The notes: generated from the sequence alone by a model not told the origin. DNA of 48,710 nt from JBFWIW01 sp050253535 (GCA_050253535.1 JBFWIW010000015.1:1-48710); one strand, 5' to 3'; shown: positions 16,589 to 25,695, numbered from the stretch's first letter. A program made the numbers and translations.

Positions 16589-17491
16589 TTATTGAAGCTT
16601 AAGCGCTATATAGTCCCACACGGCGGGAAAGACGTCTTTACACTCAAGAGACTGGACGGCAATAACGGCGTTCTTCTCCGGTATGATTACGATATACTGT
16701 CCGTATCTGCCGACGGCGCTGAAGGATTTTCTGTCTGGGTTCAGCCAGAACTGATATCCGTATCCCCATTCGCCCTCAGAGCCCGGGCGGCCGATTGAGT
16801 GCAGGCTTGTCGCGTCATCGATAAACGCTTTTGAGACGATGCGTTTGCCGCGGAAGACGCCGCCGCCAAGGACCATCTCACCGAAATTCGCCATCTCGTC
16901 GATTGTAACGTAGAGGCCGTTTGCCGCGTGGACGTGGCCCATAGGGTCAAAAGTCCAGTCCGGACTCAAAATATCAAGCGGTTCAAAGATCCGGTGGCGC
17001 ATAAATTCCAGCAGATTCTGCCCGCTCTTTTTCTCGATAAGGCAGCCAAGTATGTAGGTGTTGAAATTGGAATACATATAGTGTTCGCCGGGCTTTCGGG
17101 AAAACTTCGCATTGAAGAAATGACTAATCCAGTCAGAAGTTTCATAGCGCTCCCTGTCGTTGGCAAAAAAAAGTGGGTTTGCAAGACCTGTTGTCATTGT
17201 GAGGAGGTGTGTGACCGTAAGCTCGGTGAGATTTTTACTGGGGTTTTCAGGCAGATACTCGGCGAAGGAGCCGCAAATCTTCTCGTCAAGCGTTAAAAGT
17301 CCCTCGTCACAGGCAACGCCGATAGCTATGGCTACAAAACTCTTGGATGCCGACCAGGTGTTCAGTCTGGTCTTGGCATTCATACGCATCCAGTCAGCAA
17401 TAATCTCTCCGTTTTGGCGCACCTGCACGAAATTGACATGCAGGTCCTCTTTTTTTATGGTATCGAGAAATTCTTTAAGTATTTCTGCCAT
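16589..17491 (-). CDS. Serine hydrolase of the beta-lactamase/class C family
   Basis: A 300-residue protein of the serine beta-lactamase-like family. SxxK is seen as SASK (Ser47, Lys50) and YxN as YSN (Tyr140, Asn142); these are the catalytic motifs. No signal peptide is seen at the N-terminus, so it acts inside the cell, and it is more likely an esterase or peptidase than a resistance enzyme. It lies 25 bases after the rhaA stop and 29 bases before the dehydrogenase start, inside one gene run. Confidence 0.82.
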   Translation of the reverse strand: MAEILKEFLDTIKKEDLHVNFVQVRQNGEIIADWMRMNAKTRLNTWSASKSFVAIAIGVACDEGLLTLDEKICGSFAEYLPENPSKNLTELTVTHLLTMTTGLANPLFFANDRERYETSDWISHFFNAKFSRKPGEHYMYSNFNTYILGCLIEKKSGQNLLEFMRHRIFEPLDILSPDWTFDPMGHVHAANGLYVTIDEMANFGEMVLGGGVFRGKRIVSKAFIDDATSLHSIGRPGSEGEWGYGYQFWLNPDRKSFSAVGRYGQYIVIIPEKNAVIAVQSLECKDVFPAVWDYIALKLQ

Positions 17492-17516
17492 GTTGGGTCC
17501 TTCCTTTATTTTTAAT

Positions 17517-18779
17517 TTATCTCAGAGACAGAACTTCTTTTTCGTATATTTTCATCTCTGGTATCCAGCCGCCCCCAACGGGAACGCCGGATTTCATGCA
17601 GTAGTAATCCCAAACGGCGGAGGCGGGGAGGGTCTTACGCTCTTCCATGAGGGCGAAGCGGCGCGTCAGGTCTCCGTCCAGCTCCGCGCGGCGGATGAGC
17701 TTTGTCGGTGCCAGCGCGGCGAAAAGAAGCGCCTTGCGCGTGTTGCGCGTACCGATTGCCCATGATGCTATGCGGTTTATCGCCGCATCGAAAAAGTCGA
17801 GACCGATAAAAACACGGTTTTCATATCCGTTGCCGATAATTTCGTCCATGATCGCCTGGAGCTCGTCCGTCAGGGCGACGACGTGGTCGCTGTCCCAGCG
17901 GACGCCGCGGCTTACGTGCAGGAGGACCCTATCAAGGAAAGTGAGGCAGGCGGAGAGTTTCGCGCTTATGACCTCGGTCGGGTGGAAATGGCCCGCGTCA
18001 AGGCAATAGACCTTTCCCCTTTTGAGCGCGTAGCCGTATGAAAATTCGTGGCTTGCAACAGTATAGCTCTCAAGGCCGAGGCCGAAGAGCTTGCTCTCGA
18101 TAGCACAGGGCGCAACGGCCTCGTCAATTGTCCCATCGGCAAATATCTCGTCCAGAGACTCGGCCATTAAGAGGCGCAGGCTCGCCGTGTCGGCACAGGT
18201 GTCTTTATAGCCGTCCGGCATCCAGTAGTTGACGACGGCAGGTTTTCCAAGTGCTTTTCCGAACGCATAACCTATCTCGCGGCATCTCTTGCCGTGCTCA
18301 ATCCAGAACCGGCGTTTCTCCTCATCACGGCTGGCGAGTGAAAAGTCGCCGTCCATCATGGGGTGGGAAAAGAATGTGGGGTTCATATCAAGGCCAAAAC
18401 CCTTTTCCTTTGCCCAGTCGAGCCAGTTCTGAAAGTGCTTTATCGTGTATGCGTCACGGTCAACCCTATCGCCGCCCTTTTCCGCCTGCGAGGCGTGAAG
18501 GCTGACCTTTAAAGCTCCGGGGATAAAGCGGCGGGCCTCTTCAATATCGCGGCGCAGTTCCCCGGGGGTTCTGGCTCTGCCGGGATAATTTCCGGTGGTG
18601 GCTATGCCGCCGGTGAGCGAGTCGGCTCCGTCAAAGCCGACGAGATCGTCGCCCTGCCAGGAGTGCATTGCTATCGGTATGGAATCCGCCTTCGCAATGG
18701 CCGCGTCGATGTTTACGCCGTATTCCGCGAACACATCCTTTGCGTATTCATAACCCTTTTCGATGAGCTTTTCGTTCAT
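17517..18779 (-). CDS. rhaA: L-rhamnose isomerase
   Basis: A 420-residue enzyme that interconverts L-rhamnose and L-rhamnulose, using a divalent metal in a TIM barrel. Recognisable blocks are MHSWQGDDLVGF, ATTGNYPG, LDMNPTFFSHP, LDAGHFHPTE and RWDSDHVV. Length is normal. ATG 18779 follows GGAGG. A promoter and a dyad upstream suggest control by a regulator not encoded here. No rhamnulokinase (rhaB), aldolase (rhaD) or rhamnose transporter is in the window, so either those are elsewhere or the isomerase serves another deoxy-sugar. Confidence 0.92.
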   Translation of the reverse strand: MNEKLIEKGYEYAKDVFAEYGVNIDAAIAKADSIPIAMHSWQGDDLVGFDGADSLTGGIATTGNYPGRARTPGELRRDIEEARRFIPGALKVSLHASQAEKGGDRVDRDAYTIKHFQNWLDWAKEKGFGLDMNPTFFSHPMMDGDFSLASRDEEKRRFWIEHGKRCREIGYAFGKALGKPAVVNYWMPDGYKDTCADTASLRLLMAESLDEIFADGTIDEAVAPCAIESKLFGLGLESYTVASHEFSYGYALKRGKVYCLDAGHFHPTEVISAKLSACLTFLDRVLLHVSRGVRWDSDHVVALTDELQAIMDEIIGNGYENRVFIGLDFFDAAINRIASWAIGTRNTRKALLFAALAPTKLIRRAELDGDLTRRFALMEERKTLPASAVWDYYCMKSGVPVGGGWIPEMKIYEKEVLSLR

Positions 18780-18822
18780 GCCGCTGCCTCCATTCGTTCC
18801 GAAGTGAATTTGCAATAAGAAT

Positions 18823-18851
18823 ATTATATCAATACTGATAGCGGATTGAAA
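18823..18851 (-). promoter_or_regulatory. Promoter of the rhaA gene run
   Basis: On the minus strand TTTCAA (18846-18851) and a perfect TATAAT (18823-18828) are 17 bases apart, about 45 bases before the rhaA start. Confidence 0.6.
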
Positions 18852-18858
18852 GTGGTAA

Positions 18859-18883
18859 GTGTTTATAAATTTAATTTAAACAC
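18859..18883. promoter_or_regulatory. Putative operator dyad upstream of rhaA
   Basis: GTGTTTA (18859-18865) and TAAACAC (18877-18883) form a 7-bp inverted repeat with an AT-rich 11-base centre, 8 bases upstream of the rhaA -35. The position suits an activator or repressor site. The cognate regulator is unknown. Confidence 0.4.
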
Positions 18884-18898
18884 GTATTAACACAAACA

Positions 18899-18932
18899 AA
18901 GGCCGCCCTCCATACATCTGAAGAGCGGCCTT
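18899..18932 (-). terminator. Terminator of the two-component operon
   Basis: AAGGCCGC (18899-18906) pairs with GCGGCCTT (18925-18932) just after the histidine kinase stop. On the minus strand it is followed by TTTGTTTGTGTT. Confidence 0.65.
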
Positions 18933-18934
18933 AT

Positions 18935-20200
18935 TTATTTTGTGGCAGGCAGCGTCACCGTGAAGGTATTGACCCGCCCAAAGGATTCCGCTTTTATGCC
19001 GCCGTGGTGGGCCTCGGAAATGCCTTTAGCTATAGAGAGACCGAGACCGTACCCCCCCTCCGGGCTCCTTGCGGTGTCGAGGCGGTAAAAGCGTTCGAAT
19101 ATGTGGTCACGTTTGTCCTCGGGTATGGGGTCCCCGGAATTTGACACGGAAAGTACAACTGTATTTTTAGCGCCCCTTATGAGCGAAACCGATATCGTCC
19201 CGCGCGGCTCCGAGTATTTGCGCGCATTGTCGAGAAGTATACCTGTGAGCTGGCGGAGCTGATCGGCATCGCCCTTTACCGATAAGTTCTCGGCGATATC
19301 GCAGTCGAGTTTCAGACCCGCCTCGTAAAGGGACGGCTCGAACATGAGGGCGCTCTCGCTAATGATATAACTGAGATCGAGCGCCTCGTACGGAGTTTTC
19401 TGCGATACGCAGTCGAGCTGTGCCTGCTGAAGCATGCTCTCGACGAGGCGGCGCGTGAGGCGGCCCTCGCTCTTTATATTGTCGATCCAGCGGTCGCGGT
19501 CCTCCGCGCGATCCCCCGGATGGGCCGACAGCATTTCAGCGTTTGCGAGGATGACCGTGAGCGGGGTCTTAAGCTCGTGCGAGGCGTCCGCGATAAACTG
19601 TCGCTGGCGCTCCCAGGCCTCCTCAACAGGTCTCAGTATCCATTTGGAGAGGAAGAGACTCAGAACAAAAAAGACGACCAGAACGCCGGCGGAGACGGAT
19701 AGCAGATTTATGATGAGTATCCGAAGCGTTTTTTCCTCACCCGTCGTATCGACAAAAGCTATGCGGGAGGTGCCGTCCGGCGCCTCCATTTTCAGGTAAC
19801 GCAGGGAGTATGTGCGCAAAACGCCGGAAGGCGCGTCCTTTACGAGGGCTGCAGAGGCGATCTCATCCAAAAGCTCTGCGTCTTCCAGGGTGTAGTACTC
19901 ACCGTCAACGGAAGTCACTTCCCCATCGGACGATACCTGTATGGTGAAGTAGGGTATCTGCGCTTCCATTGGGGCTGCCGGTTTTTTGACGTGGCTGTCT
20001 TGCTGATCGGCAACTGAGTCCGGGCTTTGCCCGGAACCGAAAAAGGCCTGCTTGGCCGAGACCATATTAAGGGTTCGGAGGCTCTCGTCTGAAAGTCCGC
20101 GCTGCGTCGTCATTATGATGAACATGGCAATACCGGCGAGGCTCAGAAGGACGATGCTCATGGTGACAAGAATGACCTTGCGCCGCAGTGTCTTAATCAT
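18935..20200 (-). CDS. Sensor histidine kinase
   Basis: A 421-residue membrane kinase. Helix 1 is about 10-32, an extracellular sensor domain about 33-158, and helix 2 about 160-183. The dimerisation/phospho-acceptor box is FIADASHELKTPLT with His208. The ATP-binding domain shows DNARKYS (N box) and YGLGLSIAKG (G2). It phosphorylates the response regulator encoded just before it; the genes overlap by 8 bases. The sensor domain is not a family I recognise. The divergent neighbour is the VTC/DUF4956/lipoprotein operon, a plausible target. Confidence 0.92.
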   Translation of the reverse strand: MIKTLRRKVILVTMSIVLLSLAGIAMFIIMTTQRGLSDESLRTLNMVSAKQAFFGSGQSPDSVADQQDSHVKKPAAPMEAQIPYFTIQVSSDGEVTSVDGEYYTLEDAELLDEIASAALVKDAPSGVLRTYSLRYLKMEAPDGTSRIAFVDTTGEEKTLRILIINLLSVSAGVLVVFFVLSLFLSKWILRPVEEAWERQRQFIADASHELKTPLTVILANAEMLSAHPGDRAEDRDRWIDNIKSEGRLTRRLVESMLQQAQLDCVSQKTPYEALDLSYIISESALMFEPSLYEAGLKLDCDIAENLSVKGDADQLRQLTGILLDNARKYSEPRGTISVSLIRGAKNTVVLSVSNSGDPIPEDKRDHIFERFYRLDTARSPEGGYGLGLSIAKGISEAHHGGIKAESFGRVNTFTVTLPATK

Positions 20201-20873
20201 CCGGTTTTACCTCCAGATGATAACCTATGCGCCGGGTTGTGCCGATGGTGACATGCGACTTTATGAGTGCCAGCTTTTTGCGCAGAAAAGAGATATATAC
20301 CTCAACATGGTTGTCCTCCGCCTCGGAATCGTAGCCCCAGACTTTTACAAGCAGCGTCTCCTTAGAGATGTTGTTTTCACCGTTTTTTATTAGCAGCTGC
20401 ATAAGTTCGAATTCACGGGAACTGAGGCGGATATCGCGCCCGCCGCAGGATATACAGCAGGTGGATAAATTCAGCGTAAGGTCGCCGAAAGTGAGTTCTT
20501 CGCTCGTTACCTCGCCCTGCCGGCGAAGAAGAGAGCGAAGGCACGCCAGAAGCTCATTGGTGTCGAAGGGCTTTGTCAGATAGTAATCAGCCCCGCAGTC
20601 GAGCCCCGTTATTTTGTCTGATACGGCGCTTCTCGCCGTCAGGAGCAGGACGGGCGTACTGCACCCCTCGCGCCGCATGGCGCGGACTACTTCGAACCCA
20701 TCCATTTTTGGGAGCATCACGTCCAATATGACGGCGTCATATATACCTGAAAGGGCGTTGTCGAGTCCGGATTCCCCGTCATAGGAGACGTCGGATAGAT
20801 AATTGTTCCCCGTGAGGATATCGTGGAGCGTTCCGGCGAGCCGGTGTTCATCTTCGACTATAAGTATACGCAA
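20193..20873 (-). CDS. OmpR/PhoB-family response regulator
   Basis: A 226-residue regulator. The receiver domain shows the acidic pair Glu7-Asp8, phospho-acceptor Asp51 (VILDVMLP), Thr79 (LLLTA) and Lys101 (TKPF). The C-terminal winged helix shows LSSREFELMQLL, VWGYDSEAEDNHVEVYI and RRIGYHLE. I chose TTG 20873, since GGGAGG lies 5 to 8 bases before it and the protein then begins at the usual MRILIVEDE; a longer reading frame has no support. It is the first gene of the kinase pair. Confidence 0.92.
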   Translation of the reverse strand: MRILIVEDEHRLAGTLHDILTGNNYLSDVSYDGESGLDNALSGIYDAVILDVMLPKMDGFEVVRAMRREGCSTPVLLLTARSAVSDKITGLDCGADYYLTKPFDTNELLACLRSLLRRQGEVTSEELTFGDLTLNLSTCCISCGGRDIRLSSREFELMQLLIKNGENNISKETLLVKVWGYDSEAEDNHVEVYISFLRKKLALIKSHVTIGTTRRIGYHLEVKPDD

Positions 20874-21254
20874 GACTAAGACCTCCCGTAAGTAATGGAT
20901 GTTGGCCTTCGGTACCGTCTGTCTGAAGCGGCAGGACGTGTAAGGCACATTGCAAGTATAACTTAAAAAAAGTTATGGTAGAAAGAGCCGTCTTTTAGGT
21001 TCACGCGAAAGCGGTGAGAAAAAGGACTCAATCAAAGTATGAAAGCCGTTTTGCTTTATTATACCATAACTATAGTACAGCAATCTGTAAATATCCTTAA
21101 AAGTGACGATAATCAGACATCGCTGACCTGAGAAAGGATAAAGATCACATTTCCGCACAACATTTTGCAGTTCACAGAATGTTAAATCTATGTAAAGGTC
21201 ATTTTAAGGCTGAGGTATTATCGTATGGTCAGTAGATTAAAGGAGGTGCCGAAG
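20874..21254. promoter_or_regulatory. Divergent control region between TCS and VTC operon
   Basis: No gene is seen in these 381 bases. It must hold the promoters of both divergent operons. I see an inverted repeat ATAACTT / AAGTTAT (20958-20976). I also see the partial direct repeat TAAAGG (21193) and TTAAGG (21205), 12 bases apart, close to the VTC gene, in the style of OmpR-family sites. I find no good consensus promoter for the plus-strand operon, which would fit activator dependence. Confidence 0.4.
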
Positions 21255-21989
21255 TTGGCAATGGCGACACAGTTCGTTTTTAAGCGATATGAGAAAAAAT
21301 ATTTGCTTGACCCCATGCAGTACGCCGAGCTTTCCTCAAAACTCGGTGAATATATGGCCGCGGATGAATATGGCAGGCATACGATCTGCAATATCTATTT
21401 TGACACAGATGACTACGAGCTTATCCGCACATCGCTTGAAAAACCGATTTATAAGGAAAAGCTGCGGCTTCGCAGCTACGGTATTCCCGGAGACAACGAC
21501 AGGGTCTTTGCGGAGGTAAAAAAGAAATTCAACGGTGTCGTATATAAGCGCCGCACCGCGATGACGGCTGGAGAGACAGAGCGCTTTTTTAACTGCGGAA
21601 TAAAGCCTCGCGGTGCGGACGGCCAGATTCTCCGCGAGATTGAATGGTTCCTTTTGCGCTATCAGCCGGAGCCGAAAGTCTTTTTGGCATATGACCGTAT
21701 GGCGCTCTTCGGGAAGGAAGACCCAGCCCTTCGCATCACCTTCGACAGGAATATCAGATGGAGGGATACTGACCTCGACCTGCGGTTCGGAGACAGGGGA
21801 GAGGCGGTTCTTCCCCCCGATAAGATACTGATGGAGATAAAGATACCGGGGACTGTACCGGTCTGGCTTGGACATATGCTCAGCGAGATGGGCCTTTTCC
21901 CAACGTCGTTTTCCAAATACGGCACGTGTTATGTCCAGAATATATTGGGCAGAAACGTCAGAAGAGGGAGTGTGAACGTTTGTGCTTGA
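21255..21989 (+). CDS. VTC-domain (polyphosphate polymerase-like) protein
   Basis: A 244-residue VTC domain protein. Yeast Vtc4 uses this triphosphate-tunnel fold to make polyphosphate from ATP. The basic tunnel residues look intact: FKRYEKKYLL, KLRLRSYG, EVKKKFNGVVYKRR, LAYDR, LMEIKIPG and FSKYG. No membrane helix is seen. TTG 21255 has AGGAGGT 7 bases upstream; ATG 21261 would be 13 away. It overlaps the DUF4956 gene by 8 bases. The trio VTC, DUF4956 and a secreted protein is a recurring bacterial neighbourhood, sometimes with CotH-like kinases; none is seen here. Confidence 0.85.
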   Translation: MAMATQFVFKRYEKKYLLDPMQYAELSSKLGEYMAADEYGRHTICNIYFDTDDYELIRTSLEKPIYKEKLRLRSYGIPGDNDRVFAEVKKKFNGVVYKRRTAMTAGETERFFNCGIKPRGADGQILREIEWFLLRYQPEPKVFLAYDRMALFGKEDPALRITFDRNIRWRDTDLDLRFGDRGEAVLPPDKILMEIKIPGTVPVWLGHMLSEMGLFPTSFSKYGTCYVQNILGRNVRRGSVNVCA

Positions 21990-22644
21990 TTCGGTTATAA
22001 CGGGGTCAATTACCCTTCAGGCTTTTCTCATGTGTACCGGAGCGTCACTCATACTCGGCCTTCTCACAGCGGGCAGCCATATGATAAAAAACCGCTATTC
22101 CGGCGGCTTCGTTCTGACACTGGCGCTCCTTCCGGCTATTGTCCAGATCGTCATCATGATGGTGAACGGCAATATCGGGGCGGGTATCGCCGTCGCCGGA
22201 GCATTCAGTCTTGTGCGGTTCCGTTCCGTGCCCGGATCGGCGCGAGAGATATGCAGCATCTTTCTCGCAATGGCGCTTGGACTTACCATCGGTATGGGTT
22301 ACATCGGTATAGCTGTTCTCTTCTTCATTATAATAAGTCCGTTTTCTCTCCTTCTCACTGCTGTTAAATTCGGGGAGCAGAAGAGTGATGAAAAGGAGCT
22401 CAGGATAACAATTCCAGAAAACCTCGATTATGAGGGCATTTTTGACGGAGTGTTTGATAAATATACGCAGAACACGGAGCTCTACAGGGTAAAAACAACC
22501 AACATGGGTACGCTTTATGAACTTTGTTACCATGTTGTTTTAAAGGAAAAAGGAATAAGCAAGGAATTTCTGGATGAACTGCGCTGCCGCAACGGTAACC
22601 TAAACGTCACCTGTGGACGCAAATCGTCCGGCGAATCTTTATAA
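21982..22644 (+). CDS. DUF4956 membrane protein
   Basis: A 220-residue membrane protein of the DUF4956 family. There are about four hydrophobic helices in residues 10-130, with the conserved central motif GAFSLVRFRSVPGSAREI. A soluble C-terminal domain runs from about 135 to 220. Function is unknown; it is nearly always next to a VTC-domain gene, as here. GTG 21982 lies inside the end of the VTC gene, with GAGGGAG 11 bases before it, so translation is coupled. I infer that it moves or anchors the product or partner of the VTC protein. Confidence 0.82.
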   Translation: MLDSVITGSITLQAFLMCTGASLILGLLTAGSHMIKNRYSGGFVLTLALLPAIVQIVIMMVNGNIGAGIAVAGAFSLVRFRSVPGSAREICSIFLAMALGLTIGMGYIGIAVLFFIIISPFSLLLTAVKFGEQKSDEKELRITIPENLDYEGIFDGVFDKYTQNTELYRVKTTNMGTLYELCYHVVLKEKGISKEFLDELRCRNGNLNVTCGRKSSGESL

Positions 22645-22658
22645 AAGAAAGGAAAACC

Positions 22659-24593
22659 ATGAAAAAAGTAAGGCTTACGGCGGTGTTCGCCCTTTCAGTT
22701 TCGCTTCTGCTTATGACGTGCGCCTGTTCCGCGGTTTCGGGCGTGTCGGCTGTAAACGAGGAGACGGCGGAAATCGCGCTTTCGGACGACGGCGTAACCA
22801 TAACAGGCGGAGGCGCTGAATCCGTCGGCAATATCATTACGATATCATCCCCCGGAACATATACGCTTGAAGGGAGCCTAACAGACGGACAGGTCTATGT
22901 GGATGCCGGCACTGAGGGTACGGTCAACATAATACTTTCAGACGCTTCAATAACCAATACAACAGACCCTGCCATATATATAGAGCAGGCTGACAAATCG
23001 GTAATAACGCTTCAGGACGGCACGGAAAACGTCGTCACGAGCGGGGAGACATTGACGGATGCGGCCGACACGACCGATTCGGGGGATGATGCCGAAGATG
23101 ACACGGGAGCTGCGATTTATTCAAAAGATGATCTTACAATAACGGGCGGCGGTTCCCTCACAGTCAGCGGATTTATTAACAACGGTATACAGAGTAAGGA
23201 CGACCTTACTATTGAAAGCGGATTCATAACGGTCACGGCAGCGAATAATGCGATAAAGGGCAAGGACTCCGTCACAATTTTGGACGGTACCTTCAATATA
23301 ACGGCGATCGGTGACGGTATAAAATCCGATAACACCGAAGAAGAGGCGAAGGGCACCGTTTCGATATCCGGCGGTACGTTTACCATAGATGCGCAGGGGG
23401 ACGCCGTTCAGGCGGAGACGACGCTCAATATCTCCGGAGGAGAGTTTGACGTCTTAACCGCGGGCGGCAGCGCAAATGCGGAGACTATCGCCGGGGAAAC
23501 GGGCAATATGGGAGGCGGACGCTTTAACGGAGGCGGCATGCAGCCTTCAGGCGGCGGTATGCAAGGTCCGGGAGCAACAGACGGTACGTCCGTCACGCAG
23601 AGCGCCTATGTAAGCGAGTTGGCTGACACTGAGACAGCAATAGTAAATACAACAGATACTGTGAGCTGCAAAGGTTTCAAGGGCGGAACATCGGTTACGA
23701 TAACGGGCGGCACATTCACGATCGACGCGTGCGACGACGCCGTACACTCAGGCGGTGATATAACCATCTCAGGCGGGACATTTGATATTAAGTCAGGAGA
23801 CGATGGCGTCCATGCGGACGGCGCGCTTACGATAGAGAATGGTACAGTAGGTATAACCGAGAGCTACGAAGGACTTGAGGGGCAGAGCGTTACAATTAAC
23901 GCAGGCGAGATCTCGGTCGTCTCATCTGACGACGGAATAAACGCAGCTGGCGGCGCGGATTCCTCCGGTGTGATGGGCGCATGGGCGCAGGACAGTTTTT
24001 CCGACAGCGGGGACATATTCATCCGCATAGCGGGCGGTCTTGTGACAATTGACGCCGGCGGCGACGGGATAGACTCCAACGGCGACTTATATATGGAGGG
24101 CGGCGATGTTTATGTAGACGGGCCGGAAAACAGTGGTAACGGGGCTCTGGACAGCGGAGCCGAATCCGGCGGCGAGTGTACAGTTTCCGGCGGTACGATT
24201 ATTGCCGTTGGAGCATCCGGTATGGCTGAGGGCTTTGATGCCAACTCCACACAGTACTCGTTCTTGTATAACTTCTCATCTACGATATCAGCGGACAGCG
24301 AAATTACTGTAAAAGACTCCGAAGGAAATATTGTGCTGGAGTATACGGCCACGAAGACCTTCTCTTCAATAGTTGTAAGCAGCCCCGAATTGAAGGAGGG
24401 CGAGACCTATACCGTGACGGCGGGTGATCAGAGCGCAGAAATAACCATGAGTTCAATCGCGGTAAACGCTTCAGGCGGCGCCGGGGTGGGTTCCGGCGGC
24501 AAGGGGATGGGTTCATCCGGCGGAGGAATGGGACAAAGGCCCACTGGCGGTGATGCAGGGTTTACACCGCGGACCTCGGGAAGCGCTTCCTGA
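22659..24593 (+). CDS. Secreted beta-helix lipoprotein (Cthe_2159-like)
   Basis: A 644-residue exported protein with a lipoprotein-type signal ending in TCACS (probable lipid Cys at 23). The body is a long series of short repeats such as ISGGTFTI, ITGGTFTI, ISGGTFDI with DDAV or DDGV turns. This is typical of a right-handed parallel beta-helix, and of the carbohydrate-binding family typified by Cthe_2159, a cellulose- and pectate-binding protein. Low-complexity Gly/Met/Ser stretches lie at about 288-305 and in the last 50 residues. It starts 14 bases after the DUF4956 stop with AAGGAA upstream, and is the last gene of the operon. Confidence 0.85.
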   Translation: MKKVRLTAVFALSVSLLLMTCACSAVSGVSAVNEETAEIALSDDGVTITGGGAESVGNIITISSPGTYTLEGSLTDGQVYVDAGTEGTVNIILSDASITNTTDPAIYIEQADKSVITLQDGTENVVTSGETLTDAADTTDSGDDAEDDTGAAIYSKDDLTITGGGSLTVSGFINNGIQSKDDLTIESGFITVTAANNAIKGKDSVTILDGTFNITAIGDGIKSDNTEEEAKGTVSISGGTFTIDAQGDAVQAETTLNISGGEFDVLTAGGSANAETIAGETGNMGGGRFNGGGMQPSGGGMQGPGATDGTSVTQSAYVSELADTETAIVNTTDTVSCKGFKGGTSVTITGGTFTIDACDDAVHSGGDITISGGTFDIKSGDDGVHADGALTIENGTVGITESYEGLEGQSVTINAGEISVVSSDDGINAAGGADSSGVMGAWAQDSFSDSGDIFIRIAGGLVTIDAGGDGIDSNGDLYMEGGDVYVDGPENSGNGALDSGAESGGECTVSGGTIIAVGASGMAEGFDANSTQYSFLYNFSSTISADSEITVKDSEGNIVLEYTATKTFSSIVVSSPELKEGETYTVTAGDQSAEITMSSIAVNASGGAGVGSGGKGMGSSGGGMGQRPTGGDAGFTPRTSGSAS

Positions 24594-24631
24594 AAAGCGG
24601 GAAGATGTAAAAAGTTTTACAAGTGTATATA

Positions 24632-24672
24632 AAATACAGGGTCCGCCATTTCTTCCGGCGGACCCTGTATTT
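24632..24672. terminator. Bidirectional terminator
   Basis: A 16-bp perfect stem (24632-24647 and 24657-24672) with a 9-base loop separates the convergent lipoprotein and DapA-family genes. Confidence 0.85.
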
Positions 24673-24680
24673 ATTGCGGT

Positions 24681-25604
24681 TTATAGTCCCCAGTTTTCGG
24701 GGAGTTCGGTTTCGAATATACCGAGACGATTAAAATATGCGGCAATAGAGTGAGCTTCTTCATCCGGAACCGGCAGGAGAGGGAGGCGTACTTCTCCGCT
24801 CTCAATCCCCCGGAGTTTCAGACCGAGTTTAACCCCGGCCACGCCGAACCGACCGATAGTGTGCGCCGAGAGGCTGCACAGCGAGGTGCTGAGTTTTTCC
24901 GCTTTGCGGGTTTCGCCGGCCCTGAAATATCTGTAAAGCCGGCAGCAGCACTCCGGCAGGTAACTCGCGGTTGACAAAACGCCGCCGGCCGCGCCGGCCG
25001 AAAGACCGGCGTAAAAGGTCTTAATGTTTCCGGCGATGAGGTAAAAATTTGAGCCCTCCGGTATGGCGGCAAAATATTCTGTATTTGGCTGAAGCGAGGA
25101 GTTTTTCATAGCTATTATGTTTGGATGGGGTGCGAAACGCCTCATCAGATCCGTCGATATCATTAGCCCGGACGCAAATTTCGGCGCATTGTAGACAACT
25201 ATGGGCACTGGCGAAAGATCCGCCACATAGGTGAAATACTTAAGAAGCGCATCGTCCGTCATACGGTCGGCAAAGTAGTGGGGCGCGAGCACAAAGGCCA
25301 TGTCCAGCCCGAGGTCGGCGGTCTTTTTGATGAATTCGACCGTGGCGAAGGCTGATTCGCGGCCGCACCCGGCGACCACAACCTTATCCTTCTTTTTGGT
25401 CTTCATGACCAGGGAGAGTACTTTCAGCGATTCCTCCTCCGTAAGCCCCTGAAACTCGCCGTTGCTGCCGAGGGGCATGTAACCGAGAAGGTCCGTCTCG
25501 TTATATCGCTCGATGAGGTTCTGCAGTGCGGGGTAGACAATGTTTTGTTCTTTAAAAGGGGTGACAACAGGAGCGAAAACGCCGTTAAGCTTTGTGTCGG
25601 ACAT
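24681..25604 (-). CDS. DapA/NanA-family aldolase
   Basis: A 307-residue TIM-barrel lyase of the dihydrodipicolinate synthase family. The Schiff-base lysine is in IAMKNSS, and the catalytic tyrosine is in VVYNAP. The nucleotide- and substrate-loop motif reads GSNGEF rather than the GTTGE of true DapA. That and the lack of lysine genes nearby point to another 2-oxoacid aldolase, such as for N-acetylneuraminate, 2-keto-3-deoxy-sugars or 4-hydroxy-2-oxoglutarate. AAAGGAGGG precedes ATG 25604. It appears to be a single gene. Confidence 0.82.
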   Translation of the reverse strand: MSDTKLNGVFAPVVTPFKEQNIVYPALQNLIERYNETDLLGYMPLGSNGEFQGLTEEESLKVLSLVMKTKKKDKVVVAGCGRESAFATVEFIKKTADLGLDMAFVLAPHYFADRMTDDALLKYFTYVADLSPVPIVVYNAPKFASGLMISTDLMRRFAPHPNIIAMKNSSLQPNTEYFAAIPEGSNFYLIAGNIKTFYAGLSAGAAGGVLSTASYLPECCCRLYRYFRAGETRKAEKLSTSLCSLSAHTIGRFGVAGVKLGLKLRGIESGEVRLPLLPVPDEEAHSIAAYFNRLGIFETELPENWGL

Positions 25605-25695
25605 ATGGGTTCCCTCCTTTTCCGGCATGAAAAATTTTCTTTACAACATAATTGTAACATCTTTACAGCCAGTGTCAATTAAAGAGGGGTTACAA

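Noticed and set aside
16589..17491. Antibiotic-resistance beta-lactamase
   Set aside because: It lacks a signal peptide and sits in a sugar-type gene run; the SxxK/YxN motifs are shared with esterases and peptidases.
22659..24593. Gly/Met-rich repeats of the lipoprotein as a DNA repeat array or CRISPR
   Set aside because: The repeats are degenerate at DNA level and stay in frame; they are protein beta-helix repeats.
24681..25604. True dihydrodipicolinate synthase (DapA)
   Set aside because: The GTTGE motif is GSNGE and there are no lysine genes nearby, so only the family is called.
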